Below the pieces are notes generated by a model. The model worked only from the letters and a program-made list of their open reading frames with translations. It was not told the DNA's origin and ran no database searches. Made by a program: the position numbers and the translations under genes. Below are positions 54,502-63,780 of a DNA stretch of 64,000 nt, piece after piece; position 1 is the stretch's first letter; each line of letters opens with the position of its first letter. This stretch comes from Pacificimonas aurantium. Its GTDB lineage: Bacteria; Pseudomonadota; Alphaproteobacteria; Sphingomonadales; Sphingomonadaceae. The stretch spans positions 310,001-374,000 of the forward strand of contig NZ_JAGSGB010000002.1 of assembly GCF_020092905.1 (NCBI RefSeq), given 5' to 3'.

Positions 54502-55938
54502 ATGACCGAGAGGAACGCAGACTCGGAACCTAGGAACGGTTGGCCGGAAGCTGCCGCCGCAGGCTTCGCACTGTTTCTGGCCACCTTCTACATCATCAGT
54601 TTGAACCCGGCGATCCTCAGCGAGGCCGGGGTTCCCTATGGCTTCGCCTTCTTCGGAACCCTGGTCATCATCATTCTTGCCAATCTGACCTCGGCAGTGT
54701 GGACGGGCACAGGCTTGATAATCGCGCCGGCCGTGGGACTCAGCGTCTTTTTCGCCGATTTCATTCAGAAGTCGGATGCGCTGGGCTGGCAGGGCGGCTA
54801 CCGCGCGCTCTTCGTTGCCGGCCTTATGCTCGTGGGCACGACATTCTTTCTCGACTGGCGGGAACGCATTGTCGAGCGGGCCCTCCCGACATCTATCAAA
54901 GCCGCGGCGGTGGCATCCATCGGCGCACTATTGATCCAGCAGGCCGTCGATACGCTTGGTCCGCTTGTAGACGTTAGCGTCTGGGTCCTTGCCTATGCAG
55001 CGTTCGGCGTCGCCCTGATCGGCTTATTCACTTACGGGCGTTACAGGCTGAAGCGCGGAAAAGACTTTCTCTGGATGCGTGCAGGCACGCGCCGTCGGCT
55101 GGCGGAACGTCTGTTTCTGCATAGCGAGTATCTGATTGCCGTCATCGCCGGACTGCTCCTCGCCTGGCTGACCCCGGACAGCCTCGCGGCGGCAGCGGTG
55201 CCTGCGCCTCCCCTCACTTGGCCCGCCAGTGACATACGCGAGATGTTCACCTTTGCCGACGTCAGCTCGAACGACTCGATCTTTGTCGGTGCGGTCTTCG
55301 CCGTCATCGTGTGGTTTGTCGTGATTACCGACATTCCGGGGACGCCGTCATTCGTTTTGCCTAGCCGGCTGTACGGTATCGACCGCACACGGGCCGTGAA
55401 GAACGGGTACCGGAACGACGCCCTGGCGGCCATGTTCTCGCCTGCTGTCGGAACGACGCCAACCATCTACTATGCCGAGAATCTGATCCTGCAGGACTTC
55501 GGTGAATATGGCCGGCGGCCCGCACTTGTGATGGTCGCGTTCTATACCTTGGTTCTTCTCATCCTGCTGGCCGCTCCTGCTCTGGGATGGGGCGAGATCT
55601 CGCCGGAGCGCCTGCTTCCGCCCTTCGTGGTGTCGACGATCCTCCTTTCTCTGGGAATTATGATCGTCGCCAAGGGGTTTACCTTTCCTCCCCCAACTGC
55701 CCGTGCGGCAGCCACACAGGATCGGACTGATACCGAAGAGCCGGTATCGCTCGGCATGATGCCAGCCGCGATCGCTGTGACATTCACGCCGCTCGTCGGC
55801 CTCGAATTCGCATTTCCGCTCGCGATCGTAAGCAGCTTCGCGTTTGACAATGATGTCGAAGACCGGGCTGCGCTCAACTGGATCAGGGGAGGCGCGCTGC
55901 TGTTGATCGGCCTTCTCCTTCTTTTCGCATATGGCTGA
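54502..55938 (+). CDS. NCS2-type xanthine/guanine-hypoxanthine-like permease
   Basis: This is a 478-residue membrane protein from the ATG at 54502, with about 12-13 helices. The AzgA-like elements GLIIAPAVGLSVFFADFI, ALPTSIKAAAVASIGALL, MFSPAVGTTPTIYYAENL and FVLPSRLYGIDR fit NCS2 proteins of the purine or uracil class. The exact substrate is not readable from sequence. The frame is open to 54415, but the Shine-Dalgarno (GGGGGGAA) supports 54502. Confidence 0.83.
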   Translation: MTERNADSEPRNGWPEAAAAGFALFLATFYIISLNPAILSEAGVPYGFAFFGTLVIIILANLTSAVWTGTGLIIAPAVGLSVFFADFIQKSDALGWQGGYRALFVAGLMLVGTTFFLDWRERIVERALPTSIKAAAVASIGALLIQQAVDTLGPLVDVSVWVLAYAAFGVALIGLFTYGRYRLKRGKDFLWMRAGTRRRLAERLFLHSEYLIAVIAGLLLAWLTPDSLAAAAVPAPPLTWPASDIREMFTFADVSSNDSIFVGAVFAVIVWFVVITDIPGTPSFVLPSRLYGIDRTRAVKNGYRNDALAAMFSPAVGTTPTIYYAENLILQDFGEYGRRPALVMVAFYTLVLLILLAAPALGWGEISPERLLPPFVVSTILLSLGIMIVAKGFTFPPPTARAAATQDRTDTEEPVSLGMMPAAIAVTFTPLVGLEFAFPLAIVSSFAFDNDVEDRAALNWIRGGALLLIGLLLLFAYG

Positions 55939-56061
55939 CCGCGACCCCGGATCGGTCGCCGCTCCGGCAAGGCCATGAATGTCCGCAGGACGGCATTGGC
56001 CGCCTGACAGTGCGGATTTCGCACGTTAGAGGGCCTCCCTGTTCTGAACGAGAGGAGCCCC

Positions 56062-58170
56062 ATGAGCGAACGTGCCGGTCTCACCGTCGATGACGGACTT
56101 TGCCGATTTGTCGAGGAAGATGCACTGCCCGGAACAGGGGTGAATGCGGAGCAGTTCTGGTCGGGCCTCGCGGCGATCCTGAACGATCTCGCGCCTGAAA
56201 ACGCGCGCCTCTTGGACAAGCGCGCCGACCTGCAGCGGAAAATCGACGACTGGTTCGCGGCGCGCAAGGGCGAGAAGATCGATGTCGCCGAGCAGACTGT
56301 GTTCCTGAAAGAGATCGGTTATCTGGTCGACGAACCGGATCCCTTCACTATCGAGACCGAGGGCGTGGATCCCGAGCTCTCTACCCTGCCCGGTCCGCAG
56401 CTTGTGGTGCCCATCACCAATGCCCGCTATGCGCTGAACGCGGCAAACGCGCGCTGGGGCAGTCTGTACGATGCACTTTACGGCACCGACGCGCTTGACG
56501 CCGCACCGGCTCGTCCGGGCGGTTACGACCCGAAGCGCGGCGCGGCCGTAGTGGCGCGTGCAAAGGCAATTCTCGACGACCTCCTGCCGCTGAAGGGCAT
56601 GTCCTGGAGCGACCTGAAGGCCGTCGAGGAAACGGGCATTCCGCTGGCGGATGCCGGCCAATTTGCCGGGAAGAGCGCCAAGGGCAGGCTGTTCCGCAAC
56701 AACGGCCTTCACATCGAAGTCGTGTTCGACCGCGACCATCCGGTCGGCAAGGACGATCCCGCCGGCATTGCTGATGTTATCGTCGAGAGCGCCGTCTCCA
56801 CCATCTGCGACTGCGAAGACTCCGTCGCGACCGTAGACGGCGAGGACAAGGTGCTTGCCTATGGCAACTGGCTGGGCCTGATGACGGGTACCCTTTCGGA
56901 GACATTTTCGAAGGGCGGAGAGACCGTTGAACGGGCACTCAACCCGGACCGCGAATATGAGGGCCCCGATGGCTCCTCCTTCTCCCTGCCCGGCAGATCG
57001 GCTCTTTTGGTACGCAACGTCGGCCACCATATTTACTCGGAGACCGTGAAGCAGCCGGACGGCTCCGCCGTTCCGGAAACGATGATCGACGCGGCCGTCA
57101 CGGCGCTGTGTGCGATGCACGACCTGATGGGCACGAACTCCTATCGCAACAGCCGCGCGGGCAGCGTCTATATCGTGAAGCCGAAACTGCACGGGCCCGA
57201 GGAAGTCGCCTTTGCCTGCACATTGTTCGACCGGGTCGAGGACATGCTGGGCCTTGAGCGCAACACGCTGAAAATCGGTGTGATGGACGAGGAACGGCGT
57301 ACCAGCGCGAACCTGGCCGCCTGCATCCATGCCGCGCGGCAGCGGCTGGTCTTTATCAATACGGGATTCCTCGACCGCACCGGCGACGAAATCCATACCG
57401 CGATGGCAGCCGGCGCTTTCCTGCGTAAGGGAGAGATCAAGGCGCAGCCGTGGATCGACGCCTATGAGGCGCGAAATGTCGGTATCGGCCTTGCCTGCGG
57501 GCTGAAAGGGCGCGCACAGATTGGAAAGGGCATGTGGGCAGCGCCGGACCGAATGGCGGCGATGATGGACGAGAAGATCGGTCATCCGAAGGCGGGCGCT
57601 ACCTGCGCCTGGGTGCCCTCGCCCACCGCGGCGACGCTGCATGCGCTTCACTATCATCAGGTGGACGTTCTGGCGCGCCAGGACGAGCTGGCGGCCGCAC
57701 CGATCACCGGGCGTCTCGACGAACTGCTGACCGTCCCGCTCGCCCAGGGTCGCAACTGGTCCGCCGATGAGGTCGCGCAGGAGCTCGACAACAACTGCCA
57801 GGGCATACTCGGCTATGTCGTGCGCTGGGTCGACCATGGGGTTGGCTGCTCGAAGGTGCCTGACATCCATGATGTCGGCCTGATGGAAGATCGTGCGACG
57901 CTGCGCATTTCCTCCCAGCATATCGCGAACTGGCTCAAACACGGCGTCGTCACGCCGGAGCAGGTCGACGAAACTCTGAAGCGGATGGCCGAAGTGGTCG
58001 ACCGCCAGAATGAGGGCGACCCATCCTATACTCCGATGGCCCCGTCCTTCGACGGGCCGGCGTTCAAGGCGGCGCGGGCGCTGATCTTCGACGGCGAAGA
58101 GCAACCCAACGGATACACCGAATTCCTACTCACCGAATGGCGCCAGAAGGCTAAGGAGGCCGCCCGATGA
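56062..58170 (+). CDS. glcB: malate synthase G
   Basis: This 702-residue protein is full length for the G isoform. Motifs include [19 protein letters not shown] near residue 250, the LGLMTGTL element, [31 protein letters not shown] and the [11 protein letters not shown] region. It condenses glyoxylate and acetyl-CoA to malate. It has a GAGGAG ribosome site before ATG. It overlaps frmA by 4 nt (ATGA). No isocitrate lyase gene is in the window, so glyoxylate may come from other routes such as glycolate or purine breakdown. Confidence 0.96.
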   Translation: MSERAGLTVDDGLCRFVEEDALPGTGVNAEQFWSGLAAILNDLAPENARLLDKRADLQRKIDDWFAARKGEKIDVAEQTVFLKEIGYLVDEPDPFTIETEGVDPELSTLPGPQLVVPITNARYALNAANARWGSLYDALYGTDALDAAPARPGGYDPKRGAAVVARAKAILDDLLPLKGMSWSDLKAVEETGIPLADAGQFAGKSAKGRLFRNNGLHIEVVFDRDHPVGKDDPAGIADVIVESAVSTICDCEDSVATVDGEDKVLAYGNWLGLMTGTLSETFSKGGETVERALNPDREYEGPDGSSFSLPGRSALLVRNVGHHIYSETVKQPDGSAVPETMIDAAVTALCAMHDLMGTNSYRNSRAGSVYIVKPKLHGPEEVAFACTLFDRVEDMLGLERNTLKIGVMDEERRTSANLAACIHAARQRLVFINTGFLDRTGDEIHTAMAAGAFLRKGEIKAQPWIDAYEARNVGIGLACGLKGRAQIGKGMWAAPDRMAAMMDEKIGHPKAGATCAWVPSPTAATLHALHYHQVDVLARQDELAAAPITGRLDELLTVPLAQGRNWSADEVAQELDNNCQGILGYVVRWVDHGVGCSKVPDIHDVGLMEDRATLRISSQHIANWLKHGVVTPEQVDETLKRMAEVVDRQNEGDPSYTPMAPSFDGPAFKAARALIFDGEEQPNGYTEFLLTEWRQKAKEAAR

Positions 58171-59273
58171 AAACCCGCGCAGCAGTTGCGTTCGAGGCAA
58201 AGAAGCCGCTCGAGATCGTCGAACTGGATCTTGAGGGGCCGAAGCAAGGCGAAGTCCTCGTCGAGCTGATGGCCACGGGTCTCTGCCATACCGACGCTTT
58301 CACGCTGTCTGGGGAAGATCCCGAAGGCCTCTTCCCAGCCGTTCTTGGTCATGAAGGTTGCGGCGTCGTGCGCGAAATTGGGCCCGGCGTCACCAGCGTG
58401 AAGCCGGACGACCATGTGGTCCCGCTCTATACGCCGGAATGCCGCGAGTGCGAATATTGCCTCAATCCGAAGACCAACCTCTGCCAGGCGATCCGCTCGA
58501 CGCAGGGACAGGGGCTGATGCCCGACGGCACCTCGCGCTTCAGCTACAAGGGAAAGACGATCTACCACTATATGGGGACGTCGACCTTCTCGAATTTCAC
58601 CGTGCTACCGGAGATCGCCGTCGCGAAGATTCGCGCTGACGCTCCCTTCGATACCACCTGCTACGTCGGCTGCGGCGTCACCACGGGGATCGGTGCGGTG
58701 GTCAACACCGCCAAGGTCGAGCCGGGCAGCCGCGTCGTCGTGTTCGGCTTGGGCGGCATCGGCCTGAACGTCATCCAAGGCGCAAAGCTGGCCGGGGCGA
58801 GCCAGATCGTCGGCGTCGACATCAATCCGGACCGCGCAGACTGGGGCTGCAAGTTCGGCATGACCCACTTCCTGAATCCGCAGGATGGCGGCGATGTCGT
58901 CGAGCGCATCGTGAACCTGACCGGCGGCGGTGCCGACTACAGCTTCGAATGTATCGGTAAGACCGAAGTGATGCGCCAGGCGCTCGAATGCTGTCACAAG
59001 GGCTGGGGCGAAAGCGTCGTCATCGGTGTCGCCGGTGCGGGCGAGGAAATTGCTACCCGTCCGTTCCAGCTGGTGACGGGCAGGGTCTGGCGCGGCTCGG
59101 CCTTCGGCGGGGCTCGGGGCAGGACGGACGTACCGCAGATCGTCGACTGGTACATGAACGGTCAGATCGAGATCGATCCCATGATCACGCACCGCCTCTC
59201 GCTGGACGAGATCAACAAGGGCTTCGACCTGATGCACGAGGGCGAAAGCATTCGCGGCGTCGTGGTCTACTGA
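58167..59273 (+). CDS. frmA: S-(hydroxymethyl)glutathione dehydrogenase / class III alcohol dehydrogenase
   Basis: This 368-residue zinc alcohol dehydrogenase has catalytic zinc ligands Cys40 and His62 (GHE), with the third ligand in the [10 protein letters not shown] segment, and structural zinc Cys92, 95, 98 and 106. [16 protein letters not shown] gives the NAD site. Class III identity is shown by [16 protein letters not shown] and the [17 protein letters not shown] motif. It oxidises the glutathione adduct of formaldehyde. It is coupled to glcB, VOC, purU and fghA genes. Confidence 0.96.
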   Translation: MKTRAAVAFEAKKPLEIVELDLEGPKQGEVLVELMATGLCHTDAFTLSGEDPEGLFPAVLGHEGCGVVREIGPGVTSVKPDDHVVPLYTPECRECEYCLNPKTNLCQAIRSTQGQGLMPDGTSRFSYKGKTIYHYMGTSTFSNFTVLPEIAVAKIRADAPFDTTCYVGCGVTTGIGAVVNTAKVEPGSRVVVFGLGGIGLNVIQGAKLAGASQIVGVDINPDRADWGCKFGMTHFLNPQDGGDVVERIVNLTGGGADYSFECIGKTEVMRQALECCHKGWGESVVIGVAGAGEEIATRPFQLVTGRVWRGSAFGGARGRTDVPQIVDWYMNGQIEIDPMITHRLSLDEINKGFDLMHEGESIRGVVVY

Positions 59274-59293
59274 GCAAGGGGGAGGACGAACGA

Positions 59294-59689
59294 ATGTTCA
59301 ACCACATCATGGTCGGAACGAACGACATCGAGAAAGCCAAGACATTCTACAGCGCGGTTCTGGGCACGTTGGGCCTTGCCGGCGACCCTATCGAACATAC
59401 GGCTGACAGCGGTCACAAGCGTCTGTTCTACGCACATAATGGCGGGACGCTCTGCGTCTCGGAACCTATCAACGGCAAGCCGGCGACCTTCGCGAATGGC
59501 GGTACGATCGGGTTTCGCTGCAGCTCGGCCGAGCAGGTGAAGGCATTCCACGATGCCGGGGTCGCCCATGGCGGAACCACCGACGAGGACCCGCCGGGGC
59601 TGCGCGAAAGCAGCATGGGCGCGATGTATCTTTCCTATGTCCGCGACCCTGACGGCAATAAGCTGTGCGCAATCCACCGGCCGGACTGA
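59294..59689 (+). CDS. VOC-family (glyoxalase-like) protein
   Basis: This 131-residue protein has the vicinal-oxygen-chelate fold: FNHIMVGTNDIEKAKTFYSAVLGTLG at the start and YVRDPDGNKLCAIHRPD at the end. His4 and the metal-ligand positions of the fold are plausible. The GGAGG site lies 10 nt before ATG. It is placed between the formaldehyde dehydrogenase and PurU genes, so it may work on a glutathione adduct or other carbonyl. No specific activity can be assigned. Confidence 0.85.
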   Translation: MFNHIMVGTNDIEKAKTFYSAVLGTLGLAGDPIEHTADSGHKRLFYAHNGGTLCVSEPINGKPATFANGGTIGFRCSSAEQVKAFHDAGVAHGGTTDEDPPGLRESSMGAMYLSYVRDPDGNKLCAIHRPD

Positions 59690-59699
59690 CGGATAGGAT

Positions 59700-60575
59700 A
59701 TGCCACCCAAGATCCGGCTCGAACCCGCCTATATCCTGTTATTCAGCTGCGAAGACCGAACCGGCATCGTCGCTGCGATCAGCGGCCTGATTGCCGATTT
59801 CGACGGGTTCATTCTCGACAGCCAGCAATATGCCGATCTGGAGACCGGCCAGTTCTTCATGCGCGTCGAATTTGCCGACGGGGGCGACCGCTTTCCGGAG
59901 CTGGAGACCATGCGGACCGCGCTTAGGCCCATAGCGGAGCAATTCGGTCTCGTCTGGTCGCTGACGGAAGCGGCCGACAAGCCGAAGGCCGTCGTCGCCG
60001 TGTCGAAGGGCATGCGCTGCCTTGCCGACCTGCTTCACCGGCAACGTGAAGGCGCACTCGGCATGCGCATTTCCGCGGTGGTGGGCAATCATGAAGCGGC
60101 CCGCGAACTTTGTGCCTGGCACCAAGTGCCCTTTCATTACCTCCCCGTCGATGACTCGAACCGAGCGGAGCAGGAAGCGGCAATCCGGCAGATCATGACA
60201 GAAGGCGAAGCCACCTACCTGATCCTCGCGCGCTACATGCAGGTTCTGTCTGCCGACATGACGCAGCAACTGAACGGCAGATGCATCAATATTCACCATA
60301 GCTTCCTGCCGGGGTTCAAAGGTGCCCGTCCCTACCACCGGGCCCATGAGCGCGGTGTCAAACTGATTGGCGCAACGGCCCATTTCGTGACCGAAGACCT
60401 CGATGAAGGTCCAATCATCGAGCAGGCCGTCGAACGGGTCGATCACCGCGCCTCGGCAGACGATCTGGTAAGAATAGGCCGGGACATCGAGGCGCAGGTT
60501 CTCGCGCGCGCCGTCGACTGGACCGGCCGAAGGCGCGTGTTGCTGAACGGACGCCGTACGGTAGTCTTCCGCTAG
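59700..60575 (+). CDS. purU: formyltetrahydrofolate deformylase PurU
   Basis: This 291-residue protein has an N-terminal ACT domain (CEDRTGIVAAISGLIADF) and a formyltransferase-type C-terminal domain with catalytic elements Asn197/His199 (INIHHSFLPGFKGARPY) and HFVTEDLDEGPIIEQ. It hydrolyses 10-formyl-THF to formate and THF. Its place after frmA suggests a role in C1 balance. It lies 10 nt after the VOC gene. Confidence 0.94.
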   Translation: MPPKIRLEPAYILLFSCEDRTGIVAAISGLIADFDGFILDSQQYADLETGQFFMRVEFADGGDRFPELETMRTALRPIAEQFGLVWSLTEAADKPKAVVAVSKGMRCLADLLHRQREGALGMRISAVVGNHEAARELCAWHQVPFHYLPVDDSNRAEQEAAIRQIMTEGEATYLILARYMQVLSADMTQQLNGRCINIHHSFLPGFKGARPYHRAHERGVKLIGATAHFVTEDLDEGPIIEQAVERVDHRASADDLVRIGRDIEAQVLARAVDWTGRRRVLLNGRRTVVFR

Positions 60576-60658
60576 GGAACGCGCCGTGGGCGCGCACCGT
60601 TCGCCTGAACGTATAGACGCCCGCATCGAGTGAATCGCGAACTGCTTCGAGGAACCGT

Positions 60659-61492
60659 ATGGAAACCGTATCGACCTGGAAGGCGTGTGGCGGAACGCAA
60701 GGCGTCTACCGCCACGCTTCGTCCGCGACCGGAACCGACATGACCTTCGCCGTCTATGTTCCGCCGCATGAGAAGGGCGCGAAGCTTCCGGTGCTATGGT
60801 ATCTGAGCGGTCTGACGTGCACACACGCCAACGTCATGGAAAAGGGCGAATATCGCGCCGCATGCGCCGAGAAGGGGATCATCTTCGTCGCCCCTGACAC
60901 CAGTCCGCGCGGCGAGGGCGTACCCGACAAGGACCAATATGATCTGGGAACGGGAGCGTCTTTCTATGTCGACGCGACCGAAGCCCCCTGGTCCAAACAT
61001 TATCGCATGCGAACCTATATCGAGGAGGAGCTCCCCGAACTCCTAGCCGAGATTTTCCCGGTCGATATGCGCCGCCAGTCCATTATGGGTCATTCCATGG
61101 GGGGCCATGGCGCACTGACAGTCGGACTGCGCAACACGGCGCGCTACCGCTCCATCTCTGCCTTTTCGCCGATCGTCTCTCCGCTTGCCTGCCCCTGGGG
61201 ACAGGCAGCTCTCTCGCTCTATCTCGGCGAGAATGAAGCGAACTGGCGAGACTATGACGCTTGTATGCTGATCGCCGACGGCGCCCGGCACGAGCACTTG
61301 CGCGTCGATCAGGGCAGTGCGGACGAGTTTCTGGAGGAGCAGCTGAAAACGGGCGTGCTCCGCGACGTCTGCAAGGAACTTGGCCAACCGCTCGAGTTGA
61401 ACCTGCATGCAGGCTACGATCACAGCTATTATTTCATCTCGACCTTCATGGCCGATCATGTGCACTGGCACGCGGACCGCCTCGGCGCCTGA
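60659..61492 (+). CDS. fghA: S-formylglutathione hydrolase
   Basis: This 277-residue esterase-D-fold hydrolase has the nucleophile Ser146 in GHSMGGHGAL, SGLTCTHANVM near residue 55, LAPDTSPRGEGVPD (oxyanion-type segment) and AGYDHSYYFI with the catalytic histidine. It converts S-formylglutathione to formate and glutathione, the step after FrmA. An 83-nt gap follows purU, so the gene may have its own promoter. Confidence 0.95.
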   Translation: METVSTWKACGGTQGVYRHASSATGTDMTFAVYVPPHEKGAKLPVLWYLSGLTCTHANVMEKGEYRAACAEKGIIFVAPDTSPRGEGVPDKDQYDLGTGASFYVDATEAPWSKHYRMRTYIEEELPELLAEIFPVDMRRQSIMGHSMGGHGALTVGLRNTARYRSISAFSPIVSPLACPWGQAALSLYLGENEANWRDYDACMLIADGARHEHLRVDQGSADEFLEEQLKTGVLRDVCKELGQPLELNLHAGYDHSYYFISTFMADHVHWHADRLGA

Positions 61493-61593
61493 GCCCGCAA
61501 GAATGGCCGCAGAGCGCCCTAAAATCCTAGGGGCCGACCGCTCCCTCACAGGCTAGATAGTTCCCGAACGATAAGATTTGGGAAGGATCAGCA

Positions 61594-63765
61594 ATGACGC
61601 ACGCGTCAGTTCGTGCCTCGCTATTCGCCGTCAGTATGTCTCTGATAGCCTGTACAGGCGCTAGCGAACGGCCCGCCGAGATCGAGGCGGTCAGGAGCGA
61701 GACAACGCCGTCAGCGGCCGGATCAGGCATCACCGGAGATGACATCCAGGCCGCGGCCTCCTCTGGGCGCGAATGGATGTCTTATGGCCTGGGATATGAC
61801 GAGAAGCGTCACAGTCCCCTACGGCAGGTAAATTCGGACACGGTAAGCGGCCTTGGCCTCACCTGGTTCGCCGATCTGGATACTTCTCGCGGGCAGGAAG
61901 CCACACCGCTCCACATCGACGGCACGCTCTATGTAACGACCGCCTGGTCGATGGTGAAAGCGTTCGATGCTACGACCGGCGCACTGCTTTGGGAATATGA
62001 TCCGGGGGTCGACAGGGCGCGCGGCGTCATGGCCTGCTGCGATGTGGTCAACCGGGGCGTCGCCGCATGGGGCGACAAGCTGTTTATGGGAGCGCTCGAC
62101 GGTCGTCTGATCGCGCTCGACCGCAAAACCGGCGAGGAGGTCTGGTCCACCGTCACAGTCGACCAGTCGAAACCCTACACGATCACCGGTGCTCCGCGGG
62201 TGGTGAACGGGAAAGTGCTGATCGGCAATGGCGGTGCCGAATTCGGCGTGCGCGGCTATCTGGGCGCCTATGACGCGGAGACCGGCGAGGAAGTGTGGCG
62301 CTTCTACACCGTTCCGGGCGAGCCGGGTGTCGCAGACGATCCCGCCTATCTGCAAAAGGCCGCTGAAACCTGGAGCGGAGAGTGGTGGGACCTCGGCGGC
62401 GGCGGCACCGTCTGGGACTCGATGGCCTATGACCCCGACCTCGACCTGCTTTACATCGGCGTCGGCAACGGCAGCCCGTGGAACCAGATTTATCGAAGCC
62501 CGGAGGGCGGCGACAATCTTTACCTCTCGTCGATCGTGGCGCTTCGTCCAGATACGGGAGAATATGTCTGGCATTTCCAGACAACCCCGGGCGAGACCTG
62601 GGACTATACAGCTACCCAGCACATCATCCTCGCCGATCTGACTATGACCGACGGGTCCGTCCGCAAAGCGCTCATGCAGGCGCCGAAGAACGGATTTTTT
62701 TACACCATCGACCGCGAAACCGGAGAGTTCATAAGCGGCGACAACTATGTCGCAATCAACTGGGCTAGCGGCTTGGACGAGAACGGGCGGCCTATCGAAG
62801 TGGAGGGCGCCCGCTACACTGAGGAAGGCGAAACGAAGCTGACGATGCCCGGACCTCTCGGCGGCCATAACTGGCATCCGATGGCCTATAATCCGAACCG
62901 GCAGCTCGTCTTCATTCCGGCGATGAACACCGCTTTCCCGTACATGCACGGAGAGGACTGGGAGGCGAAGCCGATCGGATTCAATGTGGGGCTGGATACT
63001 GCCGCCAACATGCTCCCCGCGGACAAGGCCGCCCGCGACGAAGCCGAGCAGATGTCGAGCGGCATGCTGCTTGCCTGGGATCCGGTCGCGCAGAAGGAAG
63101 TGTGGCGCGTCGACCATCGCGGCCCATGGAACGGAGGCATCCTTTCGACCGCAGGTGATCTGGTATTCCAGGGCAACTCGAGCGGCGTCTTCGCCGCCTA
63201 CTCTGCAGCCGACGGCCGCAAAATGTGGGATTTCCCCGCCCAAACAGGTATCGTTGCCGCACCGATGAGCTATGAACTGGACGGCGAGCAATATGTCGCC
63301 GTGCTCGCGGGTTGGGGTGGCGCCTTCCCAATTTCGGCTGGCTACGTTTCGACGGATGGCGGCGTCGTACCGAATGTCAGCCGCCTGCTCGTGTTCAAGC
63401 TGGGCGGCCAGGCTACGCTGCCCCCCGCCCCCGAGCTCAACGACCTGCCGATCGATCCGCCGCCATCAAGGGCGACGACCGACGTCATCGCCCTCGGCAA
63501 ACGCAATTTCGGTCAATATTGTAGCGTCTGCCACGGCGACGCCGCGATCGGCGGAACGGTAATTCCCGACCTTCGCCGCTCGGCGACGCTCGGCAACCGC
63601 GAAACATGGCTGGCCATCGTCCGTGACGGCCTGCTGTCGTCCAATGGCATGGTTGGCTTTTCCGAAGTCATGACCAAGGACGAGATTGACGCTGTCCGGC
63701 AATATGTGATCGCACGCGCCAACGAGGACCGGATCGTCGGCGATCGCGCGGCAGCGGAGGACTAA
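61594..63765 (+). CDS. PQQ-dependent quinohaemoprotein alcohol dehydrogenase (lipoprotein)
   Basis: This 723-residue periplasmic enzyme has a lipobox LIAC (Cys20), an eight-blade PQQ propeller and a C-terminal c-type haem domain (CSVCH, 643-647, Met686 likely axial ligand). The vicinal disulphide Cys148-Cys149 is present. The catalytic aspartate is Asp337 in WDYT. The second Asp that marks lanthanide-dependent enzymes is absent (Thr339), so Ca2+ is predicted. It oxidises primary alcohols and passes electrons to cytochrome c. It is the likely alcohol entry point to the formaldehyde module. Confidence 0.92.
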   Translation: MTHASVRASLFAVSMSLIACTGASERPAEIEAVRSETTPSAAGSGITGDDIQAAASSGREWMSYGLGYDEKRHSPLRQVNSDTVSGLGLTWFADLDTSRGQEATPLHIDGTLYVTTAWSMVKAFDATTGALLWEYDPGVDRARGVMACCDVVNRGVAAWGDKLFMGALDGRLIALDRKTGEEVWSTVTVDQSKPYTITGAPRVVNGKVLIGNGGAEFGVRGYLGAYDAETGEEVWRFYTVPGEPGVADDPAYLQKAAETWSGEWWDLGGGGTVWDSMAYDPDLDLLYIGVGNGSPWNQIYRSPEGGDNLYLSSIVALRPDTGEYVWHFQTTPGETWDYTATQHIILADLTMTDGSVRKALMQAPKNGFFYTIDRETGEFISGDNYVAINWASGLDENGRPIEVEGARYTEEGETKLTMPGPLGGHNWHPMAYNPNRQLVFIPAMNTAFPYMHGEDWEAKPIGFNVGLDTAANMLPADKAARDEAEQMSSGMLLAWDPVAQKEVWRVDHRGPWNGGILSTAGDLVFQGNSSGVFAAYSAADGRKMWDFPAQTGIVAAPMSYELDGEQYVAVLAGWGGAFPISAGYVSTDGGVVPNVSRLLVFKLGGQATLPPAPELNDLPIDPPPSRATTDVIALGKRNFGQYCSVCHGDAAIGGTVIPDLRRSATLGNRETWLAIVRDGLLSSNGMVGFSEVMTKDEIDAVRQYVIARANEDRIVGDRAAAED

Positions 63766-63780
63766 AGCCCCCGCGAAAGC

